From Candidatus Endobugula sertula (GTDB lineage: Bacteria > Pseudomonadota > Gammaproteobacteria > Pseudomonadales > Cellvibrionaceae), in the NCBI GenBank assembly GCA_001723645.1, contig MDLC01000034.1:1-35810 (forward strand): a stretch of 35,810 nt of DNA, written 5' to 3'. Shown one piece after another: positions 24,811-35,736 of this stretch. The position numbers were made by a program, and so were the translations under genes. Position 1 is the first letter of the stretch; every line of letters starts with the position of its first letter. The notes beneath the pieces were generated by a model. It was not told where the DNA came from. It saw only the letters and a list, made by a program, of their open reading frames with translations, and did no database searches.

Positions 24811-25199
24811 ACTGGTCAGATGGTTCTATCTGTACTTTCGGCATTTGTTGGATGTGGTTTCCCTTGTAAAGTATGCGGTTGTTCACTACCTCAGTACTGT
24901 TATGAGGAATACCCATCCCAAAAAGTTTCGTTTACGGCTTGTTGAAAAAGCCACACTCCCATCAGAACGAAAGTCAATCAGTGACTTTAACAATACCAGA
25001 GCCTTTTCAGCAGGCTGTCTGAACTACTACATATCATAATAATAGGTATGACATATTCACTCGGATTTCGCCAAGAAGTCTTTGCTACTAAAGAAAAACT
25101 CCAGCTTATTTTCCAAGAAACCAGCTAGTTCTAAGTCAACGCTTAAAAAAACTGAATCAATTAGGTAAGGTTTTTCGTTAACCCTCCTTGAAAGAATAA
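24811..25199. other. Gene-free stretch with IS remnant
   Basis: No gene. A perfect 7-bp hairpin AAAGTCA/TGACTTT stands at 24970-24988 and a short AGCC/GGCT dyad near 25002-25018; neither has a proper T-run. An IS630-like remnant lies at 25048-25128. Confidence 0.5.
25048..25128 (+). pseudogene. IS630-type transposase N-terminal remnant
   Basis: ATG 25048 opens 26 codons (MTYSLGFRQEVFATKEK...) and then TAG. The opening MTYS-x-x-FR is the usual beginning of IS630-family transposases, before the helix-turn-helix. After the stop, another frame continues (LSQRLKKLNQLGKVFR) to a TAA, as expected of a decayed copy. No catalytic part remains. Confidence 0.4.
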
Positions 25200-28100
25200 T
25201 TAAGCCGTGGCTTGACTGAGGTCTGATAATTCTCTAATGGCAATACTCATAATGGACATGTCATTATCGTTGTGGCTCTTTAATTCTATAACCATTTTTC
25301 TCCATCTTGCGACTAGTGTGTCCTGTTCTTGCAACCATTGCCTAACATTTTTTGGCATAATTTTCTGGTCGTATTTGGCTTTGCTAAGGAAGTTTTGTAC
25401 TAATTGTCGTTGTTGCCACTCTAAATCATCGCGTAGAGATTCTCTGGCTAAAGATTGCCATAATGTTGATGTTGGCATTTTTTCTCTCAGATATTCGGAA
25501 AAAATATCAAGCTCCAAACTTTCTGCTAACGTAAAGAAGCTGCTCGCAACAATAGTGATATCTTCATTAAGGTGGTTGCTTGCAGCAATAATACCAAGAA
25601 AATCATACAGGTATCTGCAAGAGGCAAGTGTATTGGCTAAATCCTTAGGTGCTCCCATTTGAGTTAGCTCTTTTCTATCCATTTGCCATTGTTCCCTTAA
25701 CGCATTCGGAAGGAGAGAAGGAAGTTGCTTACTCAGGTTCTGGATGGGGTTGGCATAAAGGTTAATCAATGTGCTAATATCAATTTGTGTACGATGATTT
25801 TTTATTAACCAACGACTCGCTCGGCGGATAAGTCGAGAAACGCGTAACATCATATGGTATTGTAGATCACTTTTTACAACGTAATCTAATAATTCAATCG
25901 ATGACCAGATATTGTCGAGAGAAAAAATCTCTTTGGCTGCTACATAAGTTTTTGCGATATCGCTATGATCTGCTCCTGTTGATTGCTGTATACGGTCAAC
26001 ATAAGAGATACTCATGTGATTAAAAATATCATTAGCTATTTGTGTGGCGGTAATCTCTTTTCTCAATGGATGGTTATGAATAGAACGCCTGAATTTTTTC
26101 ACCAGTTCTTTAGGGAACGCAGATTCAACAGTATGCAACAAATGTTGATCATCACCAAGGTCAGTGCTCATTAAAGCTTCTTTCATATCTGCTTTTACAT
26201 AAGATATAAGAATGCTTAGTTCAGCTTGTGTCAGCCCTTGCTGTTTTCCTTTACGGTCCATGAGGCATTCATCGCTAGGTATAAACTCCAATTTACGATT
26301 GAGCTTTCCTGTTGATTCCAGGTATTTAATGACTTGAAGATACTCTTCCGTTCGGTGGTCAGTTTCCATATAGGCGAGACTAATTGCCTGAGTCTGCTGG
26401 TAATTATTTCTAAGAGCCAGCATGGCGACGCTCTCGGCCATACTTTCTAGATGGCGATTACGTTGTTTGGTTGTTAGCTCACCACCATTTACTTGCTTGT
26501 CGAGTAATATTTTGATATTTACTTCATGGTCTGAGCAGTCAACACCGCCTGCATTATCAATAAAGTCAGTAAATATAGCCCCCCCCATGAGTCCATACTC
26601 AATACGTGCTTGTTGGGATAGACCTAAATTACCACCTTCTCCAATCACTTTACATTGAAGCTCATTCGCATTAATACGTAAGCTGTCATTGGCTTTATCT
26701 TCAATCTCATGATGCTGTTCTGTGCTGGCTTTAACGTAGGTGCCTATGCCTCCGTTCCATAACATATCGACTGGTGATTTCAGTAATAATGAAATTAATG
26801 TGGATGGGGTAACATTTTTCTCCTCAGTTCTGACTAAGGCTTGTATTTGTGGTGTCAGAGTGATGAACTTTGATGATCGGCTAAAGACATTACCCCCTTC
26901 TGAAATGAGCTTTGTATCATAATCGATCCAGGAAGAGCGCGGTAATGCAAATAAACGTTGGCGCTCTGCGAAGCTGGTGGCTGGGTTTGGTGTAGGATCA
27001 ATAAATATATGAAGGTGGTTAAATGCTCCGACGAGTTTGATTTTATCTGATAGTAGCATGCCGTTGCCAAATACGTCTCCAGACATATCACCAATACCCA
27101 CCACGCTACATTCTTGTTCCTGAATATTAATGCCCATTTTTCTGAAATGGCGTTGAACGCTAATCCAGGCACCTCGTGCAGTAATACCCATTTTTTTATG
27201 GTCGTAACCGTTACTTCCTCCTGATGCAAAGGCATCTCCAAGCCAATAATCGTATTCCATTGAAATCTCGTTGGCGATATCTGAAAAAGTCGCTGTCCCT
27301 TTATCCGCTGCGACAACAAGATAAGTGTCATCGCCATCATGACGAACTAGATTAGTAGGGGGGATGATTTTTCCATCTTTTATATTGTCAGTGAGATCAA
27401 GTAAACCACGTATAAATAGTTTGTAGCAGGCAATCCCTTCCTTGCGGAAGGCATCCCTATCATTGCTTGTAGGCAAGCGCTTGGTGATAAATCCACCTTT
27501 AGCACCAACGGGTACAATAACAGCGTTCTTGACTTGCTGGGCTTTTACTAAGCCTAGTATTTCTGTACGAAAGTCTTCGGTTCTATCTGACCAGCGTAAT
27601 CCCCCGCGTGAGACATCCCCCCCTCTTAAATGTACGCCTTGTACTCTGGGAGAGTAGACAAAAATTTCAAATTTAGGGCAAGGTAAAGGAATCTCTTTAA
27701 TCAAGTTAGGTGATAATTTAAAGCTTATATATTCCTTATATTGCTGCCCGTCTCCTTTTTGAAAGAAGTTAGTCCGTAATGTTGCTAAAAGCAGTTCCAG
27801 ATATTGTCGCAATATGCGGTCCTCACTCAAGCTGGCGACTTGTTCAAATAAGTCTTCCAGTTGTTCAATGAGTTGTTGAGTGTTTTTTTTCAAAAGTCTT
27901 TTTTGAGGGTTAAAGCGATGATCGAATAGACTAATTAACTTTTTAGCAATATTAGTGTGATTAATTAATGATGTAGCAATATACCTTTGACTAAAGCCAA
28001 TATTAATTTGTTTCATATATTGGGAATAAGCACGGAGGATGCTTACTTGCCGCCAAGTAAGGCAGGCTTTTAATACTAGCTCATTAAAATTGTCGTTATC

Positions 28101-30005
28101 AGCTTGTTGCTGCCAAATGGCAATAAATGCATCTGACAAAGCATCTCTGTAATCAATCGGTTCTATATGGGGGTCGAAGGGAAAGTCTACTGTGAAATTA
28201 TATATCCAAAATACTTCATTTTTTTGCTCAATATTATAAGGCAGTTCTTCAATGATTTTTAAGCCAAAGTTTTCTAAAATCGGGATCATATCAGACAGGG
28301 AAAGCTGAGACCCCTTATGATAAATTTTAATTTTAAGCTCAGTTTCACTAGAGCTGGTGTTGCGATAGAAGCTAAGGGATAACGGACACCCGTTATTCAT
28401 CGAAAGCGTTTGCATGCGATCTATGTCATTGACCGCTACTCTAGGACTATTTTCTTCTGTGTAACTGGCAGGAAATGCATTACGATATTGCCGATAGAGT
28501 GTAATTCCTTGTTCTTCACCAAAGCGTTCAACCAGTGAGGATTGTAAATCTTCATTCCAATCTCGTGCCAGTTCCACAACTTTTCTTTCTAGTAGCTCTT
28601 CAGGTAGAGCTTCTTTTAATGGTGATTTTAGTTTGAAGACAAAGCGGCATCTTGCAAGAGGAGATTCACTAAACCAAGTGCTGGTAGTAGAGCTTTCGTT
28701 ATCAATATATTGTGACAGGAGCTCATAAATATGTTCTTGTAGTGATGAGCTTAGCCTTTCTCGTGGGGCATAAACAATGGCATTGATAAATTTATTATCC
28801 AGACTTTCTCGTAGAAATAATTTAACTTTTGCTCTTTCCTGCATATAAAGTATATTCAGACTGACCTTTAATAAGAAATCAGTACTGGCCTGAAATAATT
28901 CGTCTCGTGGGAATGTTCCAAGAATATGAGATAATTCAGCATAGTTATAGGTATTGTCTGGTATTTTGGAAGTTTTTAATATTGAGGCAATCTTAGTTCG
29001 TATAATCGGTATATCATTGGCATTGTTAAGATAGACATTATGCTTATAGAGCCCCATAAGTTGGTGACCACCGATCAGTTTACCGTTTTTGTTAAATTTT
29101 TTAATAACAACGTAGTCGGAATACGCGGCTCTGTGTACAGATGATAAGTGCCCCGACTTGGAAAAGAGAATAGGTATATTTTCGTTGGCAGCCTCTAATT
29201 GATCCTGGCTCAAGTTTTCAAATTTTTGAGCCTTAGGTTGTCCATATTGGCGGAATAGGCCGAGTGCGGTATTGGGGACTGGTTTTATACTGGTATCATC
29301 AACGATATATTCACTATATGCTAGGAAGGTAAAATGGTTATCTCTTAGCCAGTGTAAAAACATTTTACTTTCTTCGATAATATTCTTATCAATATGTTGT
29401 GTGTTATCTTGCAGTGACTGCATCATACTGTCTATCATCTCACACATATTTTGATAGTCTTGAGCAACAGTGTTGACGTCCTTTATTATGTTATTAACTT
29501 CTTTTCTGAGTTTTTTAATATCGCTTATTCGAGAATGGTGGTCAATCTCAATATAAAGCAGGAGTTCGTTGGTACTTTTTTTTGATGGATGAATTTTTTT
29601 AAGTGAGCCATCTTTGTTTCTTTCTATAGGAAGATAAGAATGGAAGACAGTATGGATTTTAATGTTGTGTTGGTTGAGAGTATTTCGGATGGAATTGATT
29701 AAATAACGGACGTCGGTGTGGTGTAGTATAATCACTGTGTGTGCACTTTGCCATCCATGTTCTTCAACGTTAGGATTGAAAATAATAGCTTTCTGTTCAG
29801 GCTGATTTTTTACTTTTCTATACCAAGTAAATATAAGTCCTTCTAAATCATCAGCTTTGTAGTGTTCTATGTCTTTATGATCAATATGGTTAAACATATG
29901 GGTAGCCAGAGCATCTAGATGATTTTTTTCTTCATGGGTAAGACGGCTAGTTATTTTTGTAAGTAACTCATCAATGGTCATTGGTAAGTATTTATTAATG
30001 TTCAT
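25200..30005 (-). CDS. gdhB: NAD-specific glutamate dehydrogenase (large L-type)
   Basis: A 1601-residue enzyme of the very large bacterial GDH class (usual length about 1600). It deaminates glutamate to 2-oxoglutarate with NAD, feeding amino acid carbon into the TCA cycle. The N-terminal about 700 residues carry the ACT-like regulatory domains. The catalytic core includes VRGGDVSRGGLRWSDR and the active-site Lys836 in PVGAKGGF. The NAD domain holds GDMSGDVFGNG and VIGEGGNLG. No frameshift is seen. It is alone on the minus strand with AGAG before the ATG. The symbol follows the Pseudomonas usage. Confidence 0.95.
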   Translation of the reverse strand: MNINKYLPMTIDELLTKITSRLTHEEKNHLDALATHMFNHIDHKDIEHYKADDLEGLIFTWYRKVKNQPEQKAIIFNPNVEEHGWQSAHTVIILHHTDVRYLINSIRNTLNQHNIKIHTVFHSYLPIERNKDGSLKKIHPSKKSTNELLLYIEIDHHSRISDIKKLRKEVNNIIKDVNTVAQDYQNMCEMIDSMMQSLQDNTQHIDKNIIEESKMFLHWLRDNHFTFLAYSEYIVDDTSIKPVPNTALGLFRQYGQPKAQKFENLSQDQLEAANENIPILFSKSGHLSSVHRAAYSDYVVIKKFNKNGKLIGGHQLMGLYKHNVYLNNANDIPIIRTKIASILKTSKIPDNTYNYAELSHILGTFPRDELFQASTDFLLKVSLNILYMQERAKVKLFLRESLDNKFINAIVYAPRERLSSSLQEHIYELLSQYIDNESSTTSTWFSESPLARCRFVFKLKSPLKEALPEELLERKVVELARDWNEDLQSSLVERFGEEQGITLYRQYRNAFPASYTEENSPRVAVNDIDRMQTLSMNNGCPLSLSFYRNTSSSETELKIKIYHKGSQLSLSDMIPILENFGLKIIEELPYNIEQKNEVFWIYNFTVDFPFDPHIEPIDYRDALSDAFIAIWQQQADNDNFNELVLKACLTWRQVSILRAYSQYMKQINIGFSQRYIATSLINHTNIAKKLISLFDHRFNPQKRLLKKNTQQLIEQLEDLFEQVASLSEDRILRQYLELLLATLRTNFFQKGDGQQYKEYISFKLSPNLIKEIPLPCPKFEIFVYSPRVQGVHLRGGDVSRGGLRWSDRTEDFRTEILGLVKAQQVKNAVIVPVGAKGGFITKRLPTSNDRDAFRKEGIACYKLFIRGLLDLTDNIKDGKIIPPTNLVRHDGDDTYLVVAADKGTATFSDIANEISMEYDYWLGDAFASGGSNGYDHKKMGITARGAWISVQRHFRKMGINIQEQECSVVGIGDMSGDVFGNGMLLSDKIKLVGAFNHLHIFIDPTPNPATSFAERQRLFALPRSSWIDYDTKLISEGGNVFSRSSKFITLTPQIQALVRTEEKNVTPSTLISLLLKSPVDMLWNGGIGTYVKASTEQHHEIEDKANDSLRINANELQCKVIGEGGNLGLSQQARIEYGLMGGAIFTDFIDNAGGVDCSDHEVNIKILLDKQVNGGELTTKQRNRHLESMAESVAMLALRNNYQQTQAISLAYMETDHRTEEYLQVIKYLESTGKLNRKLEFIPSDECLMDRKGKQQGLTQAELSILISYVKADMKEALMSTDLGDDQHLLHTVESAFPKELVKKFRRSIHNHPLRKEITATQIANDIFNHMSISYVDRIQQSTGADHSDIAKTYVAAKEIFSLDNIWSSIELLDYVVKSDLQYHMMLRVSRLIRRASRWLIKNHRTQIDISTLINLYANPIQNLSKQLPSLLPNALREQWQMDRKELTQMGAPKDLANTLASCRYLYDFLGIIAASNHLNEDITIVASSFFTLAESLELDIFSEYLREKMPTSTLWQSLARESLRDDLEWQQRQLVQNFLSKAKYDQKIMPKNVRQWLQEQDTLVARWRKMVIELKSHNDNDMSIMSIAIRELSDLSQATA

Positions 30006-30427
30006 TTTTTTCTCTTGAGGTTGAATAACACTGGATGTTATGGCTAATGGTCGACTTATAACGGTTCAGTATCATCGGAATGTCAGTTGGGTTCTTTCCG
30101 GCTTTCAAACATGCGTAAATTTAGTACCATTCTTGTTGGGGAAGTTGCGTGTATGTCATGGCGCTTCCCTTTCTTGGTAGTTAGAGAAAGTAAGCAATGA
30201 CACCCCAGATTACCCTCTAACCAACGCTTATCGAGTTGCACTTACAAATTGAATTCATGGATAAATATAAGTATATCCTAACTGATAACGTTTTAATATT
30301 CTCAATAGATGATATATATGACAGTCTCATCATGTTTTTAATATAGATGAATATTGTGACGTACTTCCTGAAAAATTTCTTCATAAGTTTATAACCTCTA
30401 ATTTTCTTGAAATTGGTAATATTGTTA

Positions 30428-30832
30428 ATGGCTTTAAGTAGAGTAATGATGAGTTATGTTCAATTAATAGCAATTGTTTTAACGGTGAGCCTTTTAGTTT
30501 CAAGCAACGGCTAAGAATAGCTTTGTTACTATTGGTACAGGTGGCTTGATGGGTGTTATATTAAATGCGATGGTTTATGTCGTTGTTCATGCAAGTGGGG
30601 CTATTAAAGAAGTGGCAACTTCGTGCGATACGGTACTGATTGAAGTGCTGGGTAAAGATGTTGATGATCTTGTTTATCATGTAGATAAAAAAATATTTGA
30701 AAATTTTGGCGTATTTACTAGACTTCATCCGATTTTTCTCATTTTAAAAAATCTGAGAGGGTTAGAGGTAACTCTTCCGTTTTATTACATCCGAGTGCTG
30801 TTAAATACTATAAAGAAGTCGGTTTAATGTGA
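30428..30832 (+). pseudogene. TAXI-family TRAP transporter solute receptor, degraded
   Basis: Three pieces in different frames align with the TAXI receptor plan. First, ATG 30428 encodes a signal peptide (VQLIAIVLTVSLLVSSNG) and stops at TAA. Second, the next frame gives FVTIGTGGLMGV, the family's first strand, then jumps to the C-terminal region (EVLGKDVDDLVYHVDKKIFENFGVFTRLHP), so the middle of about 180 residues is deleted. Third, after another frameshift comes the terminal LHPSAVKYYKEVGLM and TGA. A 93-codon ORF at 30546-30827 is only part of this. No intact TRAP permease is adjacent. Confidence 0.75.
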
Positions 30833-31156
30833 TGGTATTTCCCCGTTTAATGGACATTGTTTGGAACAGATGGCAGTGACTTAAATAGCTTGCTTGGACA
30901 GTGCATGGTTTTTTATTGATTGCTTGGTTTTTATTCTAGTTATGGTATGCATCGCCTTTGCCCTTTATGATCAGTTTTGGTATTTTTAATGAAGAATAGA
31001 CGAAGTTTATTCATTTATCATTTGCGTTATTGTTAACATGCTTCCTCTTTCCAAAAGGTGTTCATCCAGACAATTGAACTGGGGCGGCTAATTATTTAAT
31101 TCATTGTTTCTATGAGACCGGATGCCTTGATTTTATACAAAAAATGTATATTTTAA

Positions 31157-31348
31157 GAGAGGGTTACAGTAGCATTTTGTCGTTCTGCAGAAAAATTAGG
31201 GATTGATTTTGGCTTTACTATTCAATCTATTCATCAAAAGTCATCCAGACCACCCAAGGAGCTCGTTTATATTCCCGCCGTATTGCTATTCGTACTTGTT
31301 GGTTTTTTACAGAAGCGACGACATAGAAAAAGGGTTGTTATGGTATGA
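31157..31348 (+). pseudogene. Unidentified open fragment with one hydrophobic helix
   Basis: 63 codons without a start codon, ending at TGA 31346-31348. It reads RSAEKLGIDFGF, then PKELVYIPAVLLFVLVGFLQKRRHRK, a hydrophobic helix followed by positive charges. I do not recognise it; most likely the end of a decayed membrane protein gene. A terminator follows four bases later. Confidence 0.3.
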
Positions 31349-31351
31349 AAT

Positions 31352-31380
31352 AAAAACGGCCCATGATGGGCCGCTTTTTA
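31352..31380. terminator. Bidirectional terminator
   Basis: Stem CGGCCC/GGGCCG with loop ATGAT, preceded by five A and followed by five T, so it works on both strands. It ends fabB transcription from the right and whatever remains from the left. Confidence 0.88.
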
Positions 31381-31417
31381 TTATCCTTGGTTTTTAGGTG
31401 CTTTATATTAAAGTATT

Positions 31418-32629
31418 TTATAACTTCTTAAATAATAACGAAGCGTTGGTGCCACCAAACCCAAAGCTGTTGGATAGAGCATAATGTAACTGAGTCTTAT
31501 CTTTTCTTTGGATTGCAATAGGTAGTCCTTTTGCGCCTTCATCCAATTCCTCAATATTTGCTGAGGCAGATATAAAGTTGTTTTGCATCATTAACAATGT
31601 ATAGATAGCCTCCTGCGCTCCTGCTGCACCAAGGGAATGTCCGGTTAGTGATTTAGTGGAGCTGATAGTGGGTGCCTTTTCGCGAAATACTTCTTTAATC
31701 GCGTTTAATTCAGCGAGGTCACCTATGGGAGTACTTGTGCCGTGGGCATTAATATAATCGATGGGAGCATCAATATTGGCTAGAGCTTGTTTCATACAGC
31801 GTACCGCTCCTTCACCAGATGGGGCTACCATATCGTAGCCATCAGAGGTTGCCCCATACCCAACTAATTCAGCATATATTTTTGCGCCACGTGCTTTAGC
31901 ATGTTCGTATTCTTCAATAACCAAACAACCACCGCCGCCAGCGATAATAAATCCATCCCGATGGGTATCGTAAGCCCGAGAAGCCTTTTCTGGTGTGTCA
32001 TTGTATTTGGTAGATAAAGCGCCCATAGCATCAAATAAACAGCTCATAGACCAATGAAGCTCTTCTGCTCCACCAGCAAATACAATATCCTGTTTACCTA
32101 GCTGTATAAGCTCCATTGCGTTACCGATACAATGTGCACTAGTCGCGCATGCAGATGAAATGGAGTAGTTGACGCCTTTAATTTTAAATGGGGTCGCTAA
32201 ACAGGCTGAGGTGGTACTGCCCATGGTTTGAGTAACACGATAAGGCCCTATGCGTTTCAGTCCACGTTCACGTAATATGTCACTGGCTTCAACAAGATTG
32301 GACGAGGAGGCCCCACCAGAACCCATAATAATCCCTGTGCGCTCATTGGATATCAGGTCTTCGGTAAGTGCGGCGTCATCAATCGCTTGTTGCATTGCAA
32401 TATAACTGTAGGCAGCCGCATCGCCCATAAAACGTAACACTTTACGATCAATGTGCTCCTTTGGGTTGATATTCACTTTACCCGCAATATGGCTACGGAA
32501 ACCCAGCTTTGCGTAGTCTTCTTGAAAGGAGATACCGGATTTGCCTGTTTTTAACGCATCAAGAACATCAGCTTGATTGTTGCCTAAGCATGATACGATT
32601 CCTAGTCCGGAAACAACAACACGCTTCAT
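31418..32629 (-). CDS. fabB: 3-oxoacyl-ACP synthase I FabB
   Basis: A 403-residue ketoacyl synthase. The catalytic triad is visible: Cys161 in [12 protein letters not shown], the His in [11 protein letters not shown], and the His in [11 protein letters not shown]. FabB elongates acyl chains and is specifically needed for unsaturated fatty acids after FabA makes the cis double bond. It follows fabA by about 100 bases on the same strand, the standard FabA/FabB pairing, which favours FabB over FabF. AGAGGTG precedes the ATG. Confidence 0.95.
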   Translation of the reverse strand: MKRVVVSGLGIVSCLGNNQADVLDALKTGKSGISFQEDYAKLGFRSHIAGKVNINPKEHIDRKVLRFMGDAAAYSYIAMQQAIDDAALTEDLISNERTGIIMGSGGASSSNLVEASDILRERGLKRIGPYRVTQTMGSTTSACLATPFKIKGVNYSISSACATSAHCIGNAMELIQLGKQDIVFAGGAEELHWSMSCLFDAMGALSTKYNDTPEKASRAYDTHRDGFIIAGGGGCLVIEEYEHAKARGAKIYAELVGYGATSDGYDMVAPSGEGAVRCMKQALANIDAPIDYINAHGTSTPIGDLAELNAIKEVFREKAPTISSTKSLTGHSLGAAGAQEAIYTLLMMQNNFISASANIEELDEGAKGLPIAIQRKDKTQLHYALSNSFGFGGTNASLLFKKL

Positions 32630-32731
32630 ATGACACCTCTTATTATAATAATCTGCTAGCTAAATATGAGGAGTACTACTCTTCATATCCACCCTCAAAC
32701 GGCTATGATTTTCAAACGAACAAACGAATAA

Positions 32732-33256
32732 TTAAAATGCATCAGTATTAGTGAATAGCCCAACTCTGAGATCTTTGGCAAAATAAATGTCTTTTGCATC
32801 GACAGACACTCGACCATCGGCAATTCCCATCACTAATTTGCGTTCAATAACACGTTTTAAGTTAATCTGGTAAGTGACCTTATGGGCTGTAGGTAGGATC
32901 TGCCCTGTGAATTTCACTTCTCCTGAGCCTAAAGCACGGCCTTTACCCTGATTACCTTTCCAGCCAAGGAAAAAACCAACTAATTGCCACATAGCATCAA
33001 GACCAAGACAGCCGGGCATAACAGGGTCACCAGGAAAGTGGCAATTAAAAAACCATAGGTCTGGTGTGATATCCAATTCCGCCACAATTTCTCCTTTACC
33101 GAACTCGCCACCATGTGCTGATATATGAGTTATACGGTCAAGCATTAGCATATCGGGCATAGGTAGTTGTGCATTACCTTCACCAAACATTTTACCTTCG
33201 CCACATTTTAAAAGTTCTTCTTTATTGTAGCTGCTTTGTGGCTCAAATTGAGTCAT
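32732..33256 (-). CDS. fabA: 3-hydroxydecanoyl-ACP dehydratase/isomerase FabA
   Basis: A 174-residue hot-dog-fold enzyme. It dehydrates 3-hydroxydecanoyl-ACP and isomerises the product to the cis-3 form, the branch point to unsaturated fatty acids. Active-site His73 lies in [12 protein letters not shown] and Asp87 in CLGLDAMWQ. Length is normal. First gene of fabA-fabB; GGGA stands before the ATG. Divergent from galU. Confidence 0.97.
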   Translation of the reverse strand: MTQFEPQSSYNKEELLKCGEGKMFGEGNAQLPMPDMLMLDRITHISAHGGEFGKGEIVAELDITPDLWFFNCHFPGDPVMPGCLGLDAMWQLVGFFLGWKGNQGKGRALGSGEVKFTGQILPTAHKVTYQINLKRVIERKLVMGIADGRVSVDAKDIYFAKDLRVGLFTNTDAF

Positions 33257-33462
33257 AGTGTTCCCATTATATATTTATATTAACTCCATAGGACCTGTTA
33301 ACAAACCCTATTATATAGTAATTGCAGGACGAGCCATTGTAGCGTCTAAATCAATGATGTCTAGTTGTATTCGGTCTCGGCGCCTTTTGTGGTAAAAGAA
33401 AATTAATACAGGTTATGTTATCGTTAGACATTCATGATAAATTTACACGTTTAGGATGAATT

Positions 33463-34290
33463 ATGATCAGTAAATGCCTTTTCCCTGTTGCAGGTTACGG
33501 AACGCGGTTTTTGCCCGCAACGAAATCAATGCCTAAAGAAATGTTGCCTATAGTGAATAAACCGTTGGTTCAATATGGGGTAGAAGAGGCCCTAGAAGCT
33601 GGCTTATTCGATGTGGGCTTTGTTACTGGGCGTGGGAAGAGGGCAATTGCCGATCATTTTGATGTCAACTATGAGCTTGAAAAGGAAATCGAAGGCAGTA
33701 GTAAGGAGCAATATCTTAATAGCATTCGGGACGTTATGGAGCGGGGTAAGTTTTCTTTTACCCGTCAAACAGAAATGCGTGGTTTGGGGGATGCCATTTT
33801 GAATGGGTGGCGCCTGATGGGTGATGAGCCATTTGGTGTTGTGTTGTCTGATGATTTGTGCTTAACCGGTAATGAAGAAGGTGTGTTGGCGCAAATGGTG
33901 CGTTTATTTAATCAATTCCGCTGTAGCATTGTTGCCATTCAGGAGGTTCCTGATGATCAGGTGAGCAAGTTTGGTGTGATTGCTGGAGAGAAAATGAAGG
34001 AAGGTCTATATCAGGTGTCAGATATGGTGGAGAAGCCCAGCCTGGAAGAGGCGCCAAGCAACCTTGCGATTATAGGTCGCTATATTCTTACGCCAGATAT
34101 CTTTAATGTGTTGGAGAATACTCCTCCAGGAAAAAATGGAGAGTTACAGTTGACAGATGCTCTTCTGACTCAGGCTAAAAATGGTTGTGTTATGGCGTAT
34201 CAATTTAAAGGCAAGCGATTTGACTGTGGTAGTGTGGAGGGTTTTGTTAAAGCAACCAATCATGTTTATAACAATGTCTATCTTAAATAG
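33463..34290 (+). CDS. galU: UTP-glucose-1-phosphate uridylyltransferase GalU
   Basis: A 275-residue nucleotidyltransferase making UDP-glucose. The nucleotide-binding motif GYGTRFLPATKSMPKEMLPIVNKPLVQY occupies residues 11-38 in GalU style (YGTR in place of the common LGTR). SDDLCL supplies the metal-binding Asp. EKP and NGELQLTDAL further mark the family. AGGA lies before the ATG. Starts a two-gene unit with the sugar phosphomutase 36 bases downstream; together they feed envelope polysaccharide synthesis. Confidence 0.96.
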   Translation: MISKCLFPVAGYGTRFLPATKSMPKEMLPIVNKPLVQYGVEEALEAGLFDVGFVTGRGKRAIADHFDVNYELEKEIEGSSKEQYLNSIRDVMERGKFSFTRQTEMRGLGDAILNGWRLMGDEPFGVVLSDDLCLTGNEEGVLAQMVRLFNQFRCSIVAIQEVPDDQVSKFGVIAGEKMKEGLYQVSDMVEKPSLEEAPSNLAIIGRYILTPDIFNVLENTPPGKNGELQLTDALLTQAKNGCVMAYQFKGKRFDCGSVEGFVKATNHVYNNVYLK

Positions 34291-34326
34291 TTTTTATTGC
34301 TGACTATTCTTTCAGGGTTTCTAATA

Positions 34327-35682
34327 ATGACGAATAAAATTACCTGTTTTAAAGCCTACGATGTACGTGGGCAAGTTCCTGATCAACTTAATGAGGATAT
34401 TGCCTACCGTATCGGAAGAGCTTTTGTTGTTTTTCTGAACGCTAAAAGGGTGATTGTTGGCCACGATATACGTTTAACCAGTCCTGGATTAACGAATGCG
34501 TTAGTTGATGGATTAACAGATGGTGGTGCAGACGTGCTCCATATTGGCCAATGTGGCACAGAGGAAGTGTATTTTGCTGCTTTTAATAATGGCGTGGATG
34601 GTGGCATCTGTGTGACAGCTAGCCATAACCCTATGAATTATAATGGAATGAAGTTTGTTCGAGAGCAGGCGAAGCCTATAAGCGGAGATACAGGCTTGTT
34701 AGACATTAAAACATTGGCGGAAGAAAATAGATTTTCTGATGTAGATGTTAAAGGCATGGTGTCTTCTTTGGAAAATCGACCTGATTATATTCAGCACCTT
34801 TTGAGTTACCTTGATAAATCTGTACTTAAGCCACTGAAGATTGCATCTAATCCGGGTAATGGGGGAGCTGGTATGGTAATGGAATATCTTGAGAAGTGTC
34901 TTCCTTTTGATTTTATACATGTTAATTATGAGCCTGATGATCACTTTCCGAATGGTATCCCTAACCCTTTGGAAGTGGATAATCGTGATGCAACGATAGA
35001 GGCTGTTAAAGTGCATAACGCTGATCTGGGTATAGCCTGGGATGGTGATTTTGATCGTTGTTTCTTTTTCGATGAAACGGGTCGATTTATTGAAGGTTAT
35101 TATGTTGTAGGTATGTTGGCAGAGGTGTTTTTGAATAAGAATCCTGGGGCCAAGGTGGTTCATGATCCTCGGTTAATCTGGAATACTCAGGACTTGGTGT
35201 CTTTGTCTGGTGGGGTTACTGTTCAGAGTAAGACGGGTCATGCTTTTATTAAAGAGCGCATGCGTTCAGAAGATGCTGTGTATGGTGGTGAAATGAGTGC
35301 GCACCATTATTTCCGCGATTTTGAGTACTGTGATAGCGGAATGATTCCCTGGTTATTGGTGGTTGAGTTATTGTGTCGTTCGGGTAAGTCGTTATCGCAA
35401 TTGGTTGATGCTCGCATGAAGGCATTTCCCTGCAGTGGTGAAATTAATACTAGGGTATCGGATTCTGTTTTTCTACTAGAAAGGATAAAAGAAGTTTATC
35501 AACATGAAGCGTTAATCATTGATCATACAGATGGCTTGTCGATGGAATTTAGCGCTTGGAGGTTTAATGTGCGTATGTCCAATACGGAACCTGTTGTGCG
35601 CCTGAATATTGAATCAAGACGTGACCAACAGTTGGTGCGTACTAAAACGACTGAGCTGTTGGCAATCATTCAAGAGGGTTAG
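34327..35682 (+). CDS. manB: Phosphomannomutase / phosphoglucomutase
   Basis: A 451-residue alpha-D-phosphohexomutase. The phosphoserine loop is CVTASHNP (Ser99), the Mg loop is DGDFDRC (Asp239, Asp241, Asp243), the sugar-binding loop is GEMSAHHYF, and the phosphate-binding motif near the end is [12 protein letters not shown]. The overall sequence is nearest the CpsG/ManB type, which makes mannose-1-P; dual activity on glucose phosphates is common and would match its partner galU. I start at the ATG at 34327, behind AGGG, not at the upstream TTG 34297. Confidence 0.9.
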   Translation: MTNKITCFKAYDVRGQVPDQLNEDIAYRIGRAFVVFLNAKRVIVGHDIRLTSPGLTNALVDGLTDGGADVLHIGQCGTEEVYFAAFNNGVDGGICVTASHNPMNYNGMKFVREQAKPISGDTGLLDIKTLAEENRFSDVDVKGMVSSLENRPDYIQHLLSYLDKSVLKPLKIASNPGNGGAGMVMEYLEKCLPFDFIHVNYEPDDHFPNGIPNPLEVDNRDATIEAVKVHNADLGIAWDGDFDRCFFFDETGRFIEGYYVVGMLAEVFLNKNPGAKVVHDPRLIWNTQDLVSLSGGVTVQSKTGHAFIKERMRSEDAVYGGEMSAHHYFRDFEYCDSGMIPWLLVVELLCRSGKSLSQLVDARMKAFPCSGEINTRVSDSVFLLERIKEVYQHEALIIDHTDGLSMEFSAWRFNVRMSNTEPVVRLNIESRRDQQLVRTKTTELLAIIQEG

Positions 35683-35736
35683 TTGATCTATATAGTGATA
35701 TGGACTGCTGTTTAATAATGGTAAATACAATAGGCA

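Larger units (their letters stand above)
30006..31417. other. 1.4-kb degenerate intergenic region
   Basis: Between the GDH start and the fabB end there is no intact gene. It holds the upstream region of GDH (no clear promoter seen), interrupted coding-like stretches at 30258-30347 and about 30351-30520, the broken TAXI receptor gene, an open fragment at 31157-31348, and a bidirectional terminator. The pattern is that of genes in late decay. Confidence 0.6.

Noticed and set aside
30546-30827. 93-residue protein as a gene of its own
   Set aside because: Its middle matches the end of TAXI receptors, while the true family C-terminus is in the next frame and the signal peptide in the preceding one; it is part of a pseudogene.
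34699-35163. 154-residue minus-strand ORF within the phosphomannomutase gene
   Set aside because: Fully antisense to a well-conserved gene, with a composition typical of a shadow frame.
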